Part shown: positions 25,459 to 34,428 of the stretch, in pieces
How the letters are laid out: the number at the start of each line of letters is the position of its first letter
Numbering within the stretch: the first letter of the stretch is position 1
Origin: an uncultured delta proteobacterium
GTDB taxonomy: Bacteria; Desulfobacterota; Desulfovibrionia; Desulfovibrionales; Desulfovibrionaceae
Assembly: GCA_900079685.1 (NCBI GenBank)
Contig: LT599018.1
Span: forward strand, 124,001-188,000
Direction: 5' to 3'
Length of the DNA: 64,000 nucleotides
Position numbers and translations under genes: made by a program
The notes under the pieces: model-generated
Told to the model about the DNA's origin: nothing
Seen by the model: only the letters and a program-made list of their open reading frames with translations
Databases searched by the model: none

Positions 25459-26889
25459 GTGGTGCACAAACTGCGTATTCTGTCCCCCGTCCTGCTGGCG
25501 CTGCTGCTGGTTGCTCCGGAACTTTGCCTGGCTGCCGAAGGGGGGCATCCCGCCTTGCCCCCGACTTTGCCCATATATTGGATCGTTCCTTTTGTGTGCA
25601 TGTTGTTGTCCATCGCCATCGGGCCGCTGACGGTGCCGCATATCTGGCACCATCATTACGGTAAAGTCGCCCTGTTCTGGGGGCTGGCCTTTCTCGTTCC
25701 CTGCTGGCTGACCTTCGGCTGGCATACCGCGGGCTTTCTGGCGGCGGAAACCATTCTCCTCGAATATATGCCGTTTATCTTGCTGTTGCTGGCGCTGTTC
25801 ACTGTGGCAGGGGGAATACGCCTCAAGGGGAGCCTTGTGGGCACGCCGGCGGTCAACACGGGCATTCTCCTCATCGGCACGGCTCTCGCCAGCTGGATGG
25901 GCACCACCGGCGCGGCCATGCTGCTCATCCGCCCTTTGCTCAAAGCCAACAAGCACCGCAAATACCGGGTGCATCAGGTCGTCTTTTTTATCTTTCTGGT
26001 GGCCAATATCGGCGGCTCCCTCACGCCGTTGGGCGATCCGCCGCTGTTCCTCGGCTTTCTCAAGGGCGTGGATTTTTTTTGGACCACCACCCATCTGCTC
26101 CTGAAGACCGTGCTGGTTTCCGGCATTCTGCTGGCACTTTTCTTTGTTCTGGATAAAGTCCTGTACGCCAGGGAGGGCAGCCCCGTCCCGCCAACCGACC
26201 CCACGGCCGCGGATGAAAAATTGGGCATTGAAGGCGGCATCAATTGTGTGTTTTTGGTCTTCGTGGTCGGCAACACGTTGCTGTCCGGCCAGTGGAAGGG
26301 TGCGGAAGTGCATTTCCTTGGTGTGCCCATGGAGATGCAGAATATCATCCGCGACGTGATATACGTCGCCATCGCCGTTCTTTCCTGGAAGACGACGGAC
26401 AAGGCCGCCCGGCGGCGTAACGAATTCACCTGGGAGCCCATTCTGGAAGTGGCGAAATTGTTCATCGGCATCTTCCTGAGCATGATCCCGGCCATTGCCA
26501 TATTGCGCGCGGGTAACAGCGGCGCCCTGGCGGGGTTGATCGGCCTCGTCACCGACGAAGGCGGCAACCCCAACAACGCCGCCTTCTTCTGGCTGACGGG
26601 CTGGCTGTCGGCCTTTCTGGACAACGCGCCTACCTATCTGGTGTTCTTCAACACCGCCGGGGGGGATGCCGCCCGCCTGATGGCGCAGGGCGAGGTGCTG
26701 GCCGCCATTTCCGCGGGCGCGGTGTTCATGGGCGCCATTACGTATATCGGCAACGCGCCCAACTTCATGGTGCGCGCCATCGCCGCCGAGCAGGGGGTGA
26801 GGATGCCCAGCTTCTTCGGCTACATGGCGTGGTCCGTGGGCATTCTGTGCCCCATTTTCGCGTTGCTGACGGTCATGTTCTTCGTCTGA
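25459..26889 (+). CDS. Na+/H+ antiporter-type transporter (NhaD/CitMHS_2-like, ion transporter superfamily)
   Basis: A 476-residue inner-membrane protein with a signal-like first helix (residues 5-24) and about eleven further membrane segments. It has the HIWHHHYGKVALFWGLAF block near residue 65, SLTPLGDPPLFLGFLKG near 190 and a late WLSAFLDNAPTYLVFFN near 388 and TYIGNAPNFMVRAIA near 430, the conserved Asn/Asp/Pro-rich turns of the ArsB/NhaD ion-transporter clan. It likely exchanges Na+ for H+; citrate transport is the alternative annotation. GTG start with GGAGG 7 bases ahead; a second in-frame GTG follows directly. A long leader precedes it and a strong terminator follows. Confidence 0.85.
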   Translation: MVHKLRILSPVLLALLLVAPELCLAAEGGHPALPPTLPIYWIVPFVCMLLSIAIGPLTVPHIWHHHYGKVALFWGLAFLVPCWLTFGWHTAGFLAAETILLEYMPFILLLLALFTVAGGIRLKGSLVGTPAVNTGILLIGTALASWMGTTGAAMLLIRPLLKANKHRKYRVHQVVFFIFLVANIGGSLTPLGDPPLFLGFLKGVDFFWTTTHLLLKTVLVSGILLALFFVLDKVLYAREGSPVPPTDPTAADEKLGIEGGINCVFLVFVVGNTLLSGQWKGAEVHFLGVPMEMQNIIRDVIYVAIAVLSWKTTDKAARRRNEFTWEPILEVAKLFIGIFLSMIPAIAILRAGNSGALAGLIGLVTDEGGNPNNAAFFWLTGWLSAFLDNAPTYLVFFNTAGGDAARLMAQGEVLAAISAGAVFMGAITYIGNAPNFMVRAIAAEQGVRMPSFFGYMAWSVGILCPIFALLTVMFFV

Positions 26890-26910
26890 CGGGAGCGTGC
26901 ACAGCAGAAT

Positions 26911-26957
26911 CTCGGGTTCCGTTTCCATAAAGGGGAAACGGAACCCGAGGCTTTTTT
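26911..26957 (+). terminator. Rho-independent terminator of the antiporter gene
   Basis: A 16-bp perfect stem (CTCGGGTTCCGTTTCC at 26911-26926, complement at 26934-26949), 7-base loop, then GC and six T. Confidence 0.93.
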
Positions 26958-27027
26958 GCATGCCGGGCTTTGCCGGTATTCATGTGAGCAATGGCCGGAT
27001 GGGGATGCCGGTGCGGGCGCCCTTGGC

Positions 27028-29424
27028 CTACGAGGCGGACCCGGCCAGATATTTGCGCAGGATGTGCATGATGCTGTCGACGCTCATGGGTTTGGCGAGA
27101 TGGTCATCCATTTCCGCCTCCAGGCAAGACGCAATATCCTCTTTGAACGCGTTGGCGGTCATGGCCACGACGGGGCGCCGCTGCCAGCCGCGGTTCGCTT
27201 CCTCGGCGCGTATGCGGCGGGTGGCGGTATAGCCGTCCATAATGGGCATATGCACGTCCATCAGGATGAGATCGTACCTGCCATGCGCCGCGAGATACTT
27301 TTCCACGGCTTCGGCCCCGTTTTCCGCCACGTCGATGGTAAGTTCCGCATTTTCCATGTATGCGAAGGCGATCTCGCGGTTCATCTCGTTGTCCTCAACC
27401 AGCAGGATCCGCTTGTCCGTAAACGTTCCGGCGTCCAACGGCGATAGGGCGGTTTGGCCCGCGGGGGCGCCCATGACTTCGTTGACGAGATTGATGACGG
27501 CGGAGGGGAACACGGGCTTGGGCAGGAACCTGTTCACGCCCGCTTCCACGGCTTTCTCCTCTATCTCGACGAACCTGGATGCGGAAACCAGAACGACGAT
27601 GATCTGGCCGCCGAATTCCGCTTTGACCTTTTTGACGAAGGTCTCGCCTTCGTCCCCCACGGTATCCCAGTCGAGAAAGATGATGTTGAACGGATCGCAC
27701 TCCCTGCTCTCCAACAGCAGGCGAAACGCCAGATCCGTGCTGTCGGCCGTGGCCACGGCGACATGAAGCTCGTTGAAGAGCGTGGCGAAGACCCCGCGTA
27801 CTTCTTCCAGCTTGTCAACGATCATGACCCTGGTGCGGCGCGCGTCAATGCAAGCGTCAAGCGCCGCGCGCTCGTACTGTTCGGAGTTCTTCAGCCTGAC
27901 GGTGACGATAAAGTTGCTGCCCTTGCCCAACTCGCTTTCCACCCGGATGTCGCCGCTCATCAGCTTGACGATTTTATCGCAGATGGCAAGGCCCAGGCCC
28001 GTGCCGCCGAACTGGCGGGAGATGCCGGCGTCGGCCTGTTCAAAGGGGGAAAAAAGCCGCCCGATCTGCTCCTGCGTCATGCCGATACCCGTATCCTGCA
28101 CGGAGAAGCGGACCATCGACCACAGGCTGTTTTTTTCCACGCATGAGACCGTGAGGCGGATGACGCCTTTTACCGGCGTGAATTTGCAGGCGTTGCCGAG
28201 AATGTTGGTCAGAATCTGCGAAAGGCGCAGCCCGTCGCCGATATATCGCGAGGCCAGCCCGTTTTCCAGGTGGACGAGCAGGTTTTGCTCCTTTTCGTCC
28301 GTTTTGGCGGAAGCCACGGTGCAGACATTCATAAGCAGCTTTTCCAGGCCGAACTCTTCCTCCACCAGCTCGAATTTGCCCGCTTCGATTTTGGACATGT
28401 CCAGGATGTCGTTGATAAGGCCGAGCAGGTGAGCCGAGGATGTGGTGATTTTGTTCAGGCAGTCGGTAACGGCCGCGCGGTCTTTCGCCTTTTTGGCGAT
28501 GTAGACCATGCCGATGATGGCGTTGAGCGGCGTCCGGATTTCGTGGCTCATCCTGGAGAGGAACACGCTCTTGTGCCGGCTGGCTTCCTGGGCGGCTTCG
28601 TTGGACGCCTTAAGCTCGCCGATAAGGCGAATGAGGCTGGCCCGCATGGTTTCCAAGGCCCTGGCCATAATGCCGAATTCATCCTTGCGGACCAGCAGGG
28701 CCGGCTTCAGGGTCATATCGAAATTCTTTTCCGCAATGGCGGCCGCGAATTCGGTTTCCTCGGCAACAGCCCTCATGATGCCGGAAGCGAAATAATACCC
28801 GCTCGTCAGCAGAATAAGCACCGCCACGGCAATAATGGCCACAATAGTCATAAAAGCCGCGTCCGAGCTCTCTTTATTCTCAATATTGGTGAGGTTCGCC
28901 ACATTCAAAACATGGGCGCTCAGCGTGTCCAGGGCCTCCATGAACTCATTCAGGGCAGGCAGCATAACCTCGTTGCTGTGCCTGTTGAACTCGGCTATCA
29001 CGGCGTCATTGGTCGTCCGCAGGTCAAGCTCAAGAGCGTGTTTGTTCAATGCATGAAATTTTTGCCGCTTTTCAACCATTGCAACATATAGAAGATTTTC
29101 TGTCGGGCCCGAAAATTCAGTATTTTTATAGAGCATCAAAAGATCGTCATTGCTTTTATATAAAGCAATGACCTTGTCATGATTCGCTTGTATGGCATCA
29201 AGGTCTTTGTCCAACGCCATTTGCAGCATCAATGAATGCGCTTTCCAGAAGTTTGATTTGACTTCTTCAAGGTATAGGGCTGGTTTTGTTGTGTTTTCGT
29301 ATTGAAATGTTATGTTGGTGGCGTTTCTCAGCATAAAGTAGCTGCCGATTCCCCCAATGGTGACAGTAACCAGAAGAGATATGCCGAGAAGACACAAAAT
29401 TGTTTTACGAAAGCTCATAGACAT
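27028..29424 (-). CDS. Membrane hybrid sensor histidine kinase with two receiver domains
   Basis: A 798-residue protein. TM1 at residues 9-31, an extracytoplasmic helical sensor (about 32-190) of four-helix-bundle type, TM2 at about 191-215, a HAMP-like linker, HisKA with phospho-acceptor H294 ([14 protein letters not shown]), HATPase_c with DTGIGM and [10 protein letters not shown], then two receiver domains. The first receiver is degenerate in the acidic pocket (VDK in place of VDD) but keeps an Asp (FLDWD); the second is canonical (LLVEDNEMNRE, LILMDVHMPIMDG). No HPt domain or cognate output regulator is adjacent. Start at 29424 (MSMSFRK) chosen because the TM1 region begins there and the upstream 25 codons look non-coding. 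Confidence 0.92.
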   Translation of the reverse strand: MSMSFRKTILCLLGISLLVTVTIGGIGSYFMLRNATNITFQYENTTKPALYLEEVKSNFWKAHSLMLQMALDKDLDAIQANHDKVIALYKSNDDLLMLYKNTEFSGPTENLLYVAMVEKRQKFHALNKHALELDLRTTNDAVIAEFNRHSNEVMLPALNEFMEALDTLSAHVLNVANLTNIENKESSDAAFMTIVAIIAVAVLILLTSGYYFASGIMRAVAEETEFAAAIAEKNFDMTLKPALLVRKDEFGIMARALETMRASLIRLIGELKASNEAAQEASRHKSVFLSRMSHEIRTPLNAIIGMVYIAKKAKDRAAVTDCLNKITTSSAHLLGLINDILDMSKIEAGKFELVEEEFGLEKLLMNVCTVASAKTDEKEQNLLVHLENGLASRYIGDGLRLSQILTNILGNACKFTPVKGVIRLTVSCVEKNSLWSMVRFSVQDTGIGMTQEQIGRLFSPFEQADAGISRQFGGTGLGLAICDKIVKLMSGDIRVESELGKGSNFIVTVRLKNSEQYERAALDACIDARRTRVMIVDKLEEVRGVFATLFNELHVAVATADSTDLAFRLLLESRECDPFNIIFLDWDTVGDEGETFVKKVKAEFGGQIIVVLVSASRFVEIEEKAVEAGVNRFLPKPVFPSAVINLVNEVMGAPAGQTALSPLDAGTFTDKRILLVEDNEMNREIAFAYMENAELTIDVAENGAEAVEKYLAAHGRYDLILMDVHMPIMDGYTATRRIRAEEANRGWQRRPVVAMTANAFKEDIASCLEAEMDDHLAKPMSVDSIMHILRKYLAGSAS

Positions 29425-29530
29425 ATGCGACCTGTACTCAAGGGCTGCTGCTTGCCTGCGTCGGTATTCATCCCGTCCGTTTCCCGGGCAAGGGGGCACG
29501 CCCGTCCTCTCTCTGCGATGTTATGAAGGC

Positions 29531-29576
29531 TGTGATTTTATTATTCGTTTTACGGGTCGGTGTGATTTTATAATTC
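29531..29576. repeat. Pair of 16-bp direct repeats
   Basis: TGTGATTTTATTATTC at 29531-29546 and TGTGATTTTATAATTC at 29561-29576 differ at one base and are spaced by 30 bases, about three helical turns. They lie about 110 bases upstream of the hybrid kinase start. They could be regulator sites or a small duplication. Confidence 0.5.
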
Positions 29577-29622
29577 AAATCCGAAACGGTAAAGAGGGAA
29601 TAGCGGGGGCAAAAGCCCCAAC

Positions 29623-29655
29623 AAAAAAAGGGCTTACGACTATAATCGTAAGCCC
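29623..29655 (-). terminator. Terminator of the tRNA-Pro gene
   Basis: On the reverse strand a perfect 10-bp stem (GGGCTTACGA and complement, 29630-29655) with a 6-base loop is followed by a run of seven T just downstream of the tRNA. Confidence 0.9.
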
Positions 29656-29665
29656 CTATAATCTC

Positions 29666-29742
29666 TGGTCGGGATGAAAGGATTTGAACCTTCGACCCCT
29701 TGAACCCCATTCAAGTGCGCTCCCAGACTGCGCTACATCCCG
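29666..29742 (-). tRNA. tRNA-Pro (anticodon GGG)
   Basis: A 77-base gene with a full cloverleaf on the reverse strand: acceptor stem CGGGATG paired with CATCCCG, D arm GCGCAGTCTGGGAGCGC, anticodon stem CTTGA/TCAAG around loop ATGGGGT (anticodon GGG at 34-36), T arm GTCGAAGGTTCAAATCC-type with GGTTCAAATC, discriminator A and encoded CCA. It reads CCC proline codons. Confidence 0.95.
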
Positions 29743-29924
29743 AATCCGACCAACACCGGGTTTCCCCGTGTGAGAAAGACTGTTTATGCGCTAATGGGGG
29801 GGATGTCAACGGGAAATAGGGAGAAATTTTTCTTTTAGCCTCTACGCTTACGCTGCAATCCCCCCTTGCACTTCAAAGCCGAAAAGTCCCGGATACCTCA
29901 GGGCGAAAGACACGCAGGGCGGCG

Positions 29925-30605
29925 CTAGTCCCTGCGCGGCGTCTCAGCATATTCTTTCAAGCGGTCCGCGTCCAGAAGGCGCAGCTTTTTCTTGCTGTAC
30001 TCTCCGATAATACCCTCGTCTCTAAGGCGCGCCATGGCCTTGTGCAGGGAACTCCTGTGCAGGCCCAGGTAAGAGGCCAACTCCAGCCGCGTCAGGCCGG
30101 GAGTGATGTCCTCCCCCGCCCTGTTGAAAAGATGCATGCTGTACAGCGCGCGGCAGACGTTGACGAACCCGTCGTACTGCTGCTGGCTGCAGAGTTGGAA
30201 ATAAAAGGCCCGCATCTTTCTGCTGATTGATTCCAGAAGATTGAGAATCAGATCGGGATATTCGCGAATAAACTCTTCGTTGATGCGTTTCCTCGGCCAG
30301 AATACCGCTTCCGTATGCTCCATGCTGGTGAATGTGCCGCTTCCGGCATATTGCAGCATGGGCACTTCGTTGAACAGCGTGCCGCGCCCCAGATAAAACA
30401 GCACCTTGTCCGCGCCGCTGAGGGAAATATTGGACAGCCTGACGCCCCCCCGTCTGATGAGATACATGCCGGGGGCTTTTTCCGCGTCATGCCGGGAAAT
30501 TATCGACTTCGGCGGGAACGTGACCGGAACGCCCAGATGAACGACTTTTTCCCAGGGGGTGTTGAGGTCAGTCATGATGATAGGCACATAGGACAGCGAC
30601 TCCAT
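29925..30605 (-). CDS. Crp/Fnr-family transcriptional regulator
   Basis: A 226-residue protein with an N-terminal cyclic-nucleotide-like beta roll (about residues 20-130, including GMYLIRRGGVRLSNIS and GTLFNEVPML), a dimer helix, and a C-terminal winged helix whose recognition helix lies in RLELASYLGLHRSSLHKAMARL near residue 175. No Fnr-type N-terminal cysteine cluster is present, so oxygen sensing by FeS is unlikely; only C147 and one more Cys are found inside. It is divergent from the SLC13-AssT-Trx operon 367 bases away and is the natural candidate for its regulator. The effector cannot be read. An in-frame ATG at codon 11 is an alternative start. Confidence 0.88.
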   Translation of the reverse strand: MESLSYVPIIMTDLNTPWEKVVHLGVPVTFPPKSIISRHDAEKAPGMYLIRRGGVRLSNISLSGADKVLFYLGRGTLFNEVPMLQYAGSGTFTSMEHTEAVFWPRKRINEEFIREYPDLILNLLESISRKMRAFYFQLCSQQQYDGFVNVCRALYSMHLFNRAGEDITPGLTRLELASYLGLHRSSLHKAMARLRDEGIIGEYSKKKLRLLDADRLKEYAETPRRD

Positions 30606-30972
30606 GCTCGGCTCCGGGCGGAATACACACAGGGCGCGCCGCCCAGGGCATTCCGGAGTTTTTTGTTCGCCTTCCCCCGCGCCGGGCAGAAGAGCGCCGC
30701 CTTGTCCAGGCTTGCTCCGGCACAGGCTCCCTTCCTAATTGTTATGGCCCGTCAAGGTGTTCCCGTCAAGCAGATCCCGGCCGGCAACGTCAGTTTCTAC
30801 AACCATGGCCCGCTGCATCGGCGGGTACTTTTTTTTAAAAAATGGCGTATAGGCGACATTTTTTATTTATCGGTTCGGTTAATAATGTAATTCGAAAAAA
30901 CAGTGAAGCCTGGAAGATGTTTTCGCACGGCTTCGCGGCGGATTCTCACCCTCAACCTAAAGAGAGTTCAGA
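30606..30972. promoter_or_regulatory. Divergent promoter region between the Crp/Fnr-type regulator and the SLC13 gene
   Basis: No gene in these 367 bases. The half next to the regulator is GC-rich. Bases 30828-30905 are AT-rich, with a T7A6-type symmetrical stretch and a TTATCGG...TTAATAA-type near-dyad at about 30868-30886, which could be the regulator site. AAAGAGAG ahead of 30973 serves as ribosome site. Confidence 0.4.
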
Positions 30973-32457
30973 ATGGCGCAAGACAGTGCGGCGCAACCAT
31001 CCAGGGACGGCACCCCTGGGAAAAACCTCTGGTATTATACGGCTTCGGCCATTGGTCTTCTGATCGTTTTCGGCTTCGGCAGCCTGCCGCCGATTGCCCC
31101 CATTACTCCCATGGGCATGAAGGTGCTCGGCATTTTTCTGGGCATGATTTTCCTGTGGTCGTTCGTCAGCATCTTGTGGCCCAGCCTGCTGGGCATTGTG
31201 GCCCTGGCCATCTGCGGATACGCGCCTCTCCCGAAAATCCTGTGGATCTCCTTCGGCGATACGGTGCCGACGCTCGTGCTCTTTGCCATGGTTCTTTTCG
31301 GCGCGATCCAGCACGCGGGCGTCACCCGCTACATCAGCCGGTGGTTCCTGACCAGGAAGATCATCAACGGCAAACCCGTGGTTTTCAGCTTCGTCTTCAT
31401 ATACGCCACCTATGTGCTCGCCGCGCTGTCCGCCAACATCCTGCCGGCTCTTCTGTTCATGTGGGCCATCCTGTACGGCGTGCTTGATGACGTGGGGTAC
31501 AAGAAAGGCGACAAGTACACCGCCATCATGGTCATCGGCACAATGTTCGGCGCCATTTCCGGCCAGGCCGCCAAACCCTTTACCGGCTCGGCCCTGATGA
31601 TCGTCGGCGCGTACGAGAAAGCGGCCCAGACCCAACTGGACTATTTCCACTATATGCTGTTCGGCGTCATCATGAGTTCCCTCGGCATCCTTCTCTATGC
31701 GCTGCTGATCAAATTCGTGCTGAAGCCCGACATGTCCAAAATCCAGGACATCACCATTGAGCGCTTTGACAGGGAAAAGCTTCCGAACATGGACCTCAGG
31801 CAAAAGATCCTGATGGCGTCCCTGTTCGGCTATCTGATTATGGTGCTTTTGCCGAGCATCCTGCCCAAGAGCCTCGTTGGCGTGGCGTTTCTGGCAAAAC
31901 TGGGGCCGCTCGGCATGGTGATCCTGTTCGTGGTGGGTCTCAGCCTCTTCAAGTATGACGATAAGCCCATCATTGACTTCAAGGAAATCGCCGGCCGGTA
32001 TATCATCTGGGACGTCTATTTCCTGGTCTGTATGGCCATGGCCATTTCCACCGCCCTGACCGCCGGCGAGACCGGCATCGTCGGATTTTTGCAATGGAGC
32101 CTGGATCCGATCCTCGGCGGCCATTCCTTCTTCATGTTCTCGATAATCCTGGTGCTTTTCGGCATGGGCATCACCCAGCTTGCCAACAACGCGGTTATGG
32201 GCGTGCTCCTCATGCCGGTCATCAAGGCCTTCAGCGAGCAGGCCGGAGCCAACTTCGAGGCGGTGGCGGTCATGATCACATTCGCCATGCACATCGCCCT
32301 CCTGACGCCGGCGGCCTCCCCCTACGCGGCCATTCTTTACGGAAACAGGAACTGGATAAGCCAGAACGAAGTATTCAAGTACGGCCTGATACTGTTCGTG
32401 ATGTCGGCCGCCTTGTTCGTCTTTGTCGGCATCCCGTGTATGAATTTGATTTATTAA
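30973..32457 (+). CDS. SLC13 (DASS) family anion transporter
   Basis: A 494-residue inner-membrane protein with about twelve membrane segments and the pattern of the divalent anion:Na+ symporter/citrate-succinate (CitT) superfamily: TVPTLVLFAMVLFGAIQHAG near residue 97 in the first inverted half and TQLANNAVMGVLLMPVIKA near residue 400 in the second, where the SNT/ANN-type motif binds substrate and Na+. Substrates of the family are dicarboxylates, sulfate and other organic anions. It is the first gene of an operon with an arylsulfotransferase 27 bases downstream, so a sulfated or sulfonated anion is a reasonable guess. Confidence 0.87.
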   Translation: MAQDSAAQPSRDGTPGKNLWYYTASAIGLLIVFGFGSLPPIAPITPMGMKVLGIFLGMIFLWSFVSILWPSLLGIVALAICGYAPLPKILWISFGDTVPTLVLFAMVLFGAIQHAGVTRYISRWFLTRKIINGKPVVFSFVFIYATYVLAALSANILPALLFMWAILYGVLDDVGYKKGDKYTAIMVIGTMFGAISGQAAKPFTGSALMIVGAYEKAAQTQLDYFHYMLFGVIMSSLGILLYALLIKFVLKPDMSKIQDITIERFDREKLPNMDLRQKILMASLFGYLIMVLLPSILPKSLVGVAFLAKLGPLGMVILFVVGLSLFKYDDKPIIDFKEIAGRYIIWDVYFLVCMAMAISTALTAGETGIVGFLQWSLDPILGGHSFFMFSIILVLFGMGITQLANNAVMGVLLMPVIKAFSEQAGANFEAVAVMITFAMHIALLTPAASPYAAILYGNRNWISQNEVFKYGLILFVMSAALFVFVGIPCMNLIY

Positions 32458-32484
32458 ACTTTCAAATACTCTTGGAGGTTGTTT

Positions 32485-34353
32485 ATGACCATCGAATTAA
32501 AGAAAATTCCACATATCATTAACGAGCAGTACGCGGCTGAACAGAAAATGCTGGAGGAATGCAGGGCAGGGGCCTACACCTTGGAATCCCCGTACGTGAA
32601 GCTCAACCCGTATCTCATCGCCCCCCTGGCCGCGCTGGTCCATTTCAAAACGCCGGAAGCGACCGAAGCGGCGGTTTTCGTCAAGGGCAAGGAAACGGCC
32701 GGCGACATGCGTTTTACGTTCCCCGCGGCCACGGAGCATTATCTGCCGGTTTTCGGTCTGTATCCCGATGCCGCCAACCAGGTCGAGATAACGTTGGGCA
32801 CGGGGGCTAAAAAGAGCCTGGTCATCCAGACGGAAAAAGCGCCGGACAAAGTGCTCAGCCCGACCAAAATGGAAACCACGGCCGAGTACATGGCAGGCAA
32901 TGTGATGTTTTTGAGCCCGACTTCCCCGGCCAATCTCGCGGCGTATGATTACCTCGGGGATGTGCGCTGGTATTCCCCCATGAACTTTGCCTTTGACCTC
33001 AAACGCGTGCGGAACGGCCGCCTGCTGCTCGGCACCCACCGGCTGCTCATGCCGCCTTACCACACCACCGGGGTGTTCGAGATGGGCATGATCGGCAAGA
33101 TCTACAAGGAATTTCGCCTTCCCGGCGGGTACCACCACGACCAGCTGGAAATGGAGGACGGCAACCTGCTCATCCTGACCCAGGATCCGCCGCGCGGCAC
33201 CGTGGAAGACATGTGCGTCCTGGTGGACCGTAAGACAGGCAACATTCTGAAAGTCTGGGACTACCAGAAAAACCTCCCGCAGGATGTCGGCGGATCCGGC
33301 AGCCAGGACACGCATGACTGGTTCCACAACAACTCCGTCTGGTACGACAAGAAAACCAACAGTCTGACGTTCTCCGGCCGCCATCAGGACGCCATTATCA
33401 ACCTCGATTATGACAGCGGCGAGTTGAACTGGGTGGTCGGCGACCCCGAAGGCTGGCCCGAGGAAATCGTCAAAAAATATTTTTTCACCCCGGTGGGGGA
33501 CCTGTCCAAATTCGACTGGCAGTATGAGCAGCATGCGGCCCTCATCACGCCGGGCGGGGATGTCATGTGTTTTGACAACGGCCACTGGCGGTCAAAGGTC
33601 AAGGAAAAGTATCTCGACGCCAAGGATAACTTCTCCCGGGGCGTGCGCTGGCGCATAGACACCGACAAAAAGGAAATCGAGCAGGTGTGGCAGTACGGCA
33701 AGGAGAGAGGCGCCGAATTTTTCTCCACGTATATCTGCAACGTCGAGTATTACGGCGAGGGCCACTACATGGTGCATTCCGGCGGAACCGGAACGTTCAA
33801 GGGCGTGGCCATCAACAAGCCCCCGGTCCAGATCAGGGGCGAGGACGAAAAATACGTGACGATGAACTCCATTACCGTGGAGCTCAAAGACGACGTCGTC
33901 GTCTACGAAATGCAGGTTCCGGGCAACTATTACCGCGCGGAAAAACTGCCGCTGTATTGCAAGGAGGACGTGCTGTCCTTCGGCAAGGGCGAGCTTCTCG
34001 GTACCCTCGGCGTGACCGAGGAGTTTGAGACCATCCCGGAAGCGGAGAAGGGCGGCGACGTTCCGGACAAGTTCAAAATCAGGCTCGGGCAGGAAGTGGA
34101 CCGCCTGGTCATGAAAGGCTCCTTTGAAAAAGGGCAGCTGGTCATGCTGCTCCTTGAGGGAGAGACGACCCACGCCTACTTTATCCCCACCACCAAGAGG
34201 CCGTTCCTCGCCATGTGCGTGGGCACGTTCCTGGAGGAAGACGACAGGGCCGTGGAGTTCCCCATTAGCACCGAGAGTTTTTCCGGTACGTTCGCGGTGT
34301 CCCTTATCGTGGACGAATACAAATACGACACCGGCGTGACGGTAACCATTTAA
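32485..34353 (+). CDS. assT: Arylsulfotransferase (AssT) family protein without signal peptide
   Basis: A 622-residue protein of the PAPS-independent arylsulfate sulfotransferase family: an N-terminal beta domain (residues 35-125) and a six-bladed propeller. Active-site residues line up with enterobacterial AssT: H218 (GYHHDQLEMEDGN), H281 and N283 (DTHDWFHNNS), R299 (SGRHQDAI) and H350 (YEQHAALI), the last being the sulfohistidine position. The enzyme moves a sulfuryl group from a phenolic sulfate to another phenol. Known AssT proteins are periplasmic; this one starts MTIELKKIPHI with no signal sequence, so it should be cytoplasmic. ATG at 32485 with GGAGG 6 bases ahead; a TTG two codons earlier is dismissed. 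Confidence 0.88.
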   Translation: MTIELKKIPHIINEQYAAEQKMLEECRAGAYTLESPYVKLNPYLIAPLAALVHFKTPEATEAAVFVKGKETAGDMRFTFPAATEHYLPVFGLYPDAANQVEITLGTGAKKSLVIQTEKAPDKVLSPTKMETTAEYMAGNVMFLSPTSPANLAAYDYLGDVRWYSPMNFAFDLKRVRNGRLLLGTHRLLMPPYHTTGVFEMGMIGKIYKEFRLPGGYHHDQLEMEDGNLLILTQDPPRGTVEDMCVLVDRKTGNILKVWDYQKNLPQDVGGSGSQDTHDWFHNNSVWYDKKTNSLTFSGRHQDAIINLDYDSGELNWVVGDPEGWPEEIVKKYFFTPVGDLSKFDWQYEQHAALITPGGDVMCFDNGHWRSKVKEKYLDAKDNFSRGVRWRIDTDKKEIEQVWQYGKERGAEFFSTYICNVEYYGEGHYMVHSGGTGTFKGVAINKPPVQIRGEDEKYVTMNSITVELKDDVVVYEMQVPGNYYRAEKLPLYCKEDVLSFGKGELLGTLGVTEEFETIPEAEKGGDVPDKFKIRLGQEVDRLVMKGSFEKGQLVMLLLEGETTHAYFIPTTKRPFLAMCVGTFLEEDDRAVEFPISTESFSGTFAVSLIVDEYKYDTGVTVTI

Positions 34354-34428
34354 ATTCTGACGCGCGCGCGGGGGAAGGGCTTTTCGCCTTCCCTCGAATG
34401 CTCGCGCGCCGCGCTCGGAGAATGAAGC

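Noticed and set aside
29520-29742. tRNA-Pro as an integration site of a genomic island
   Set aside because: No integrase, no duplicated tRNA 3' end and no phage genes are visible within the window.
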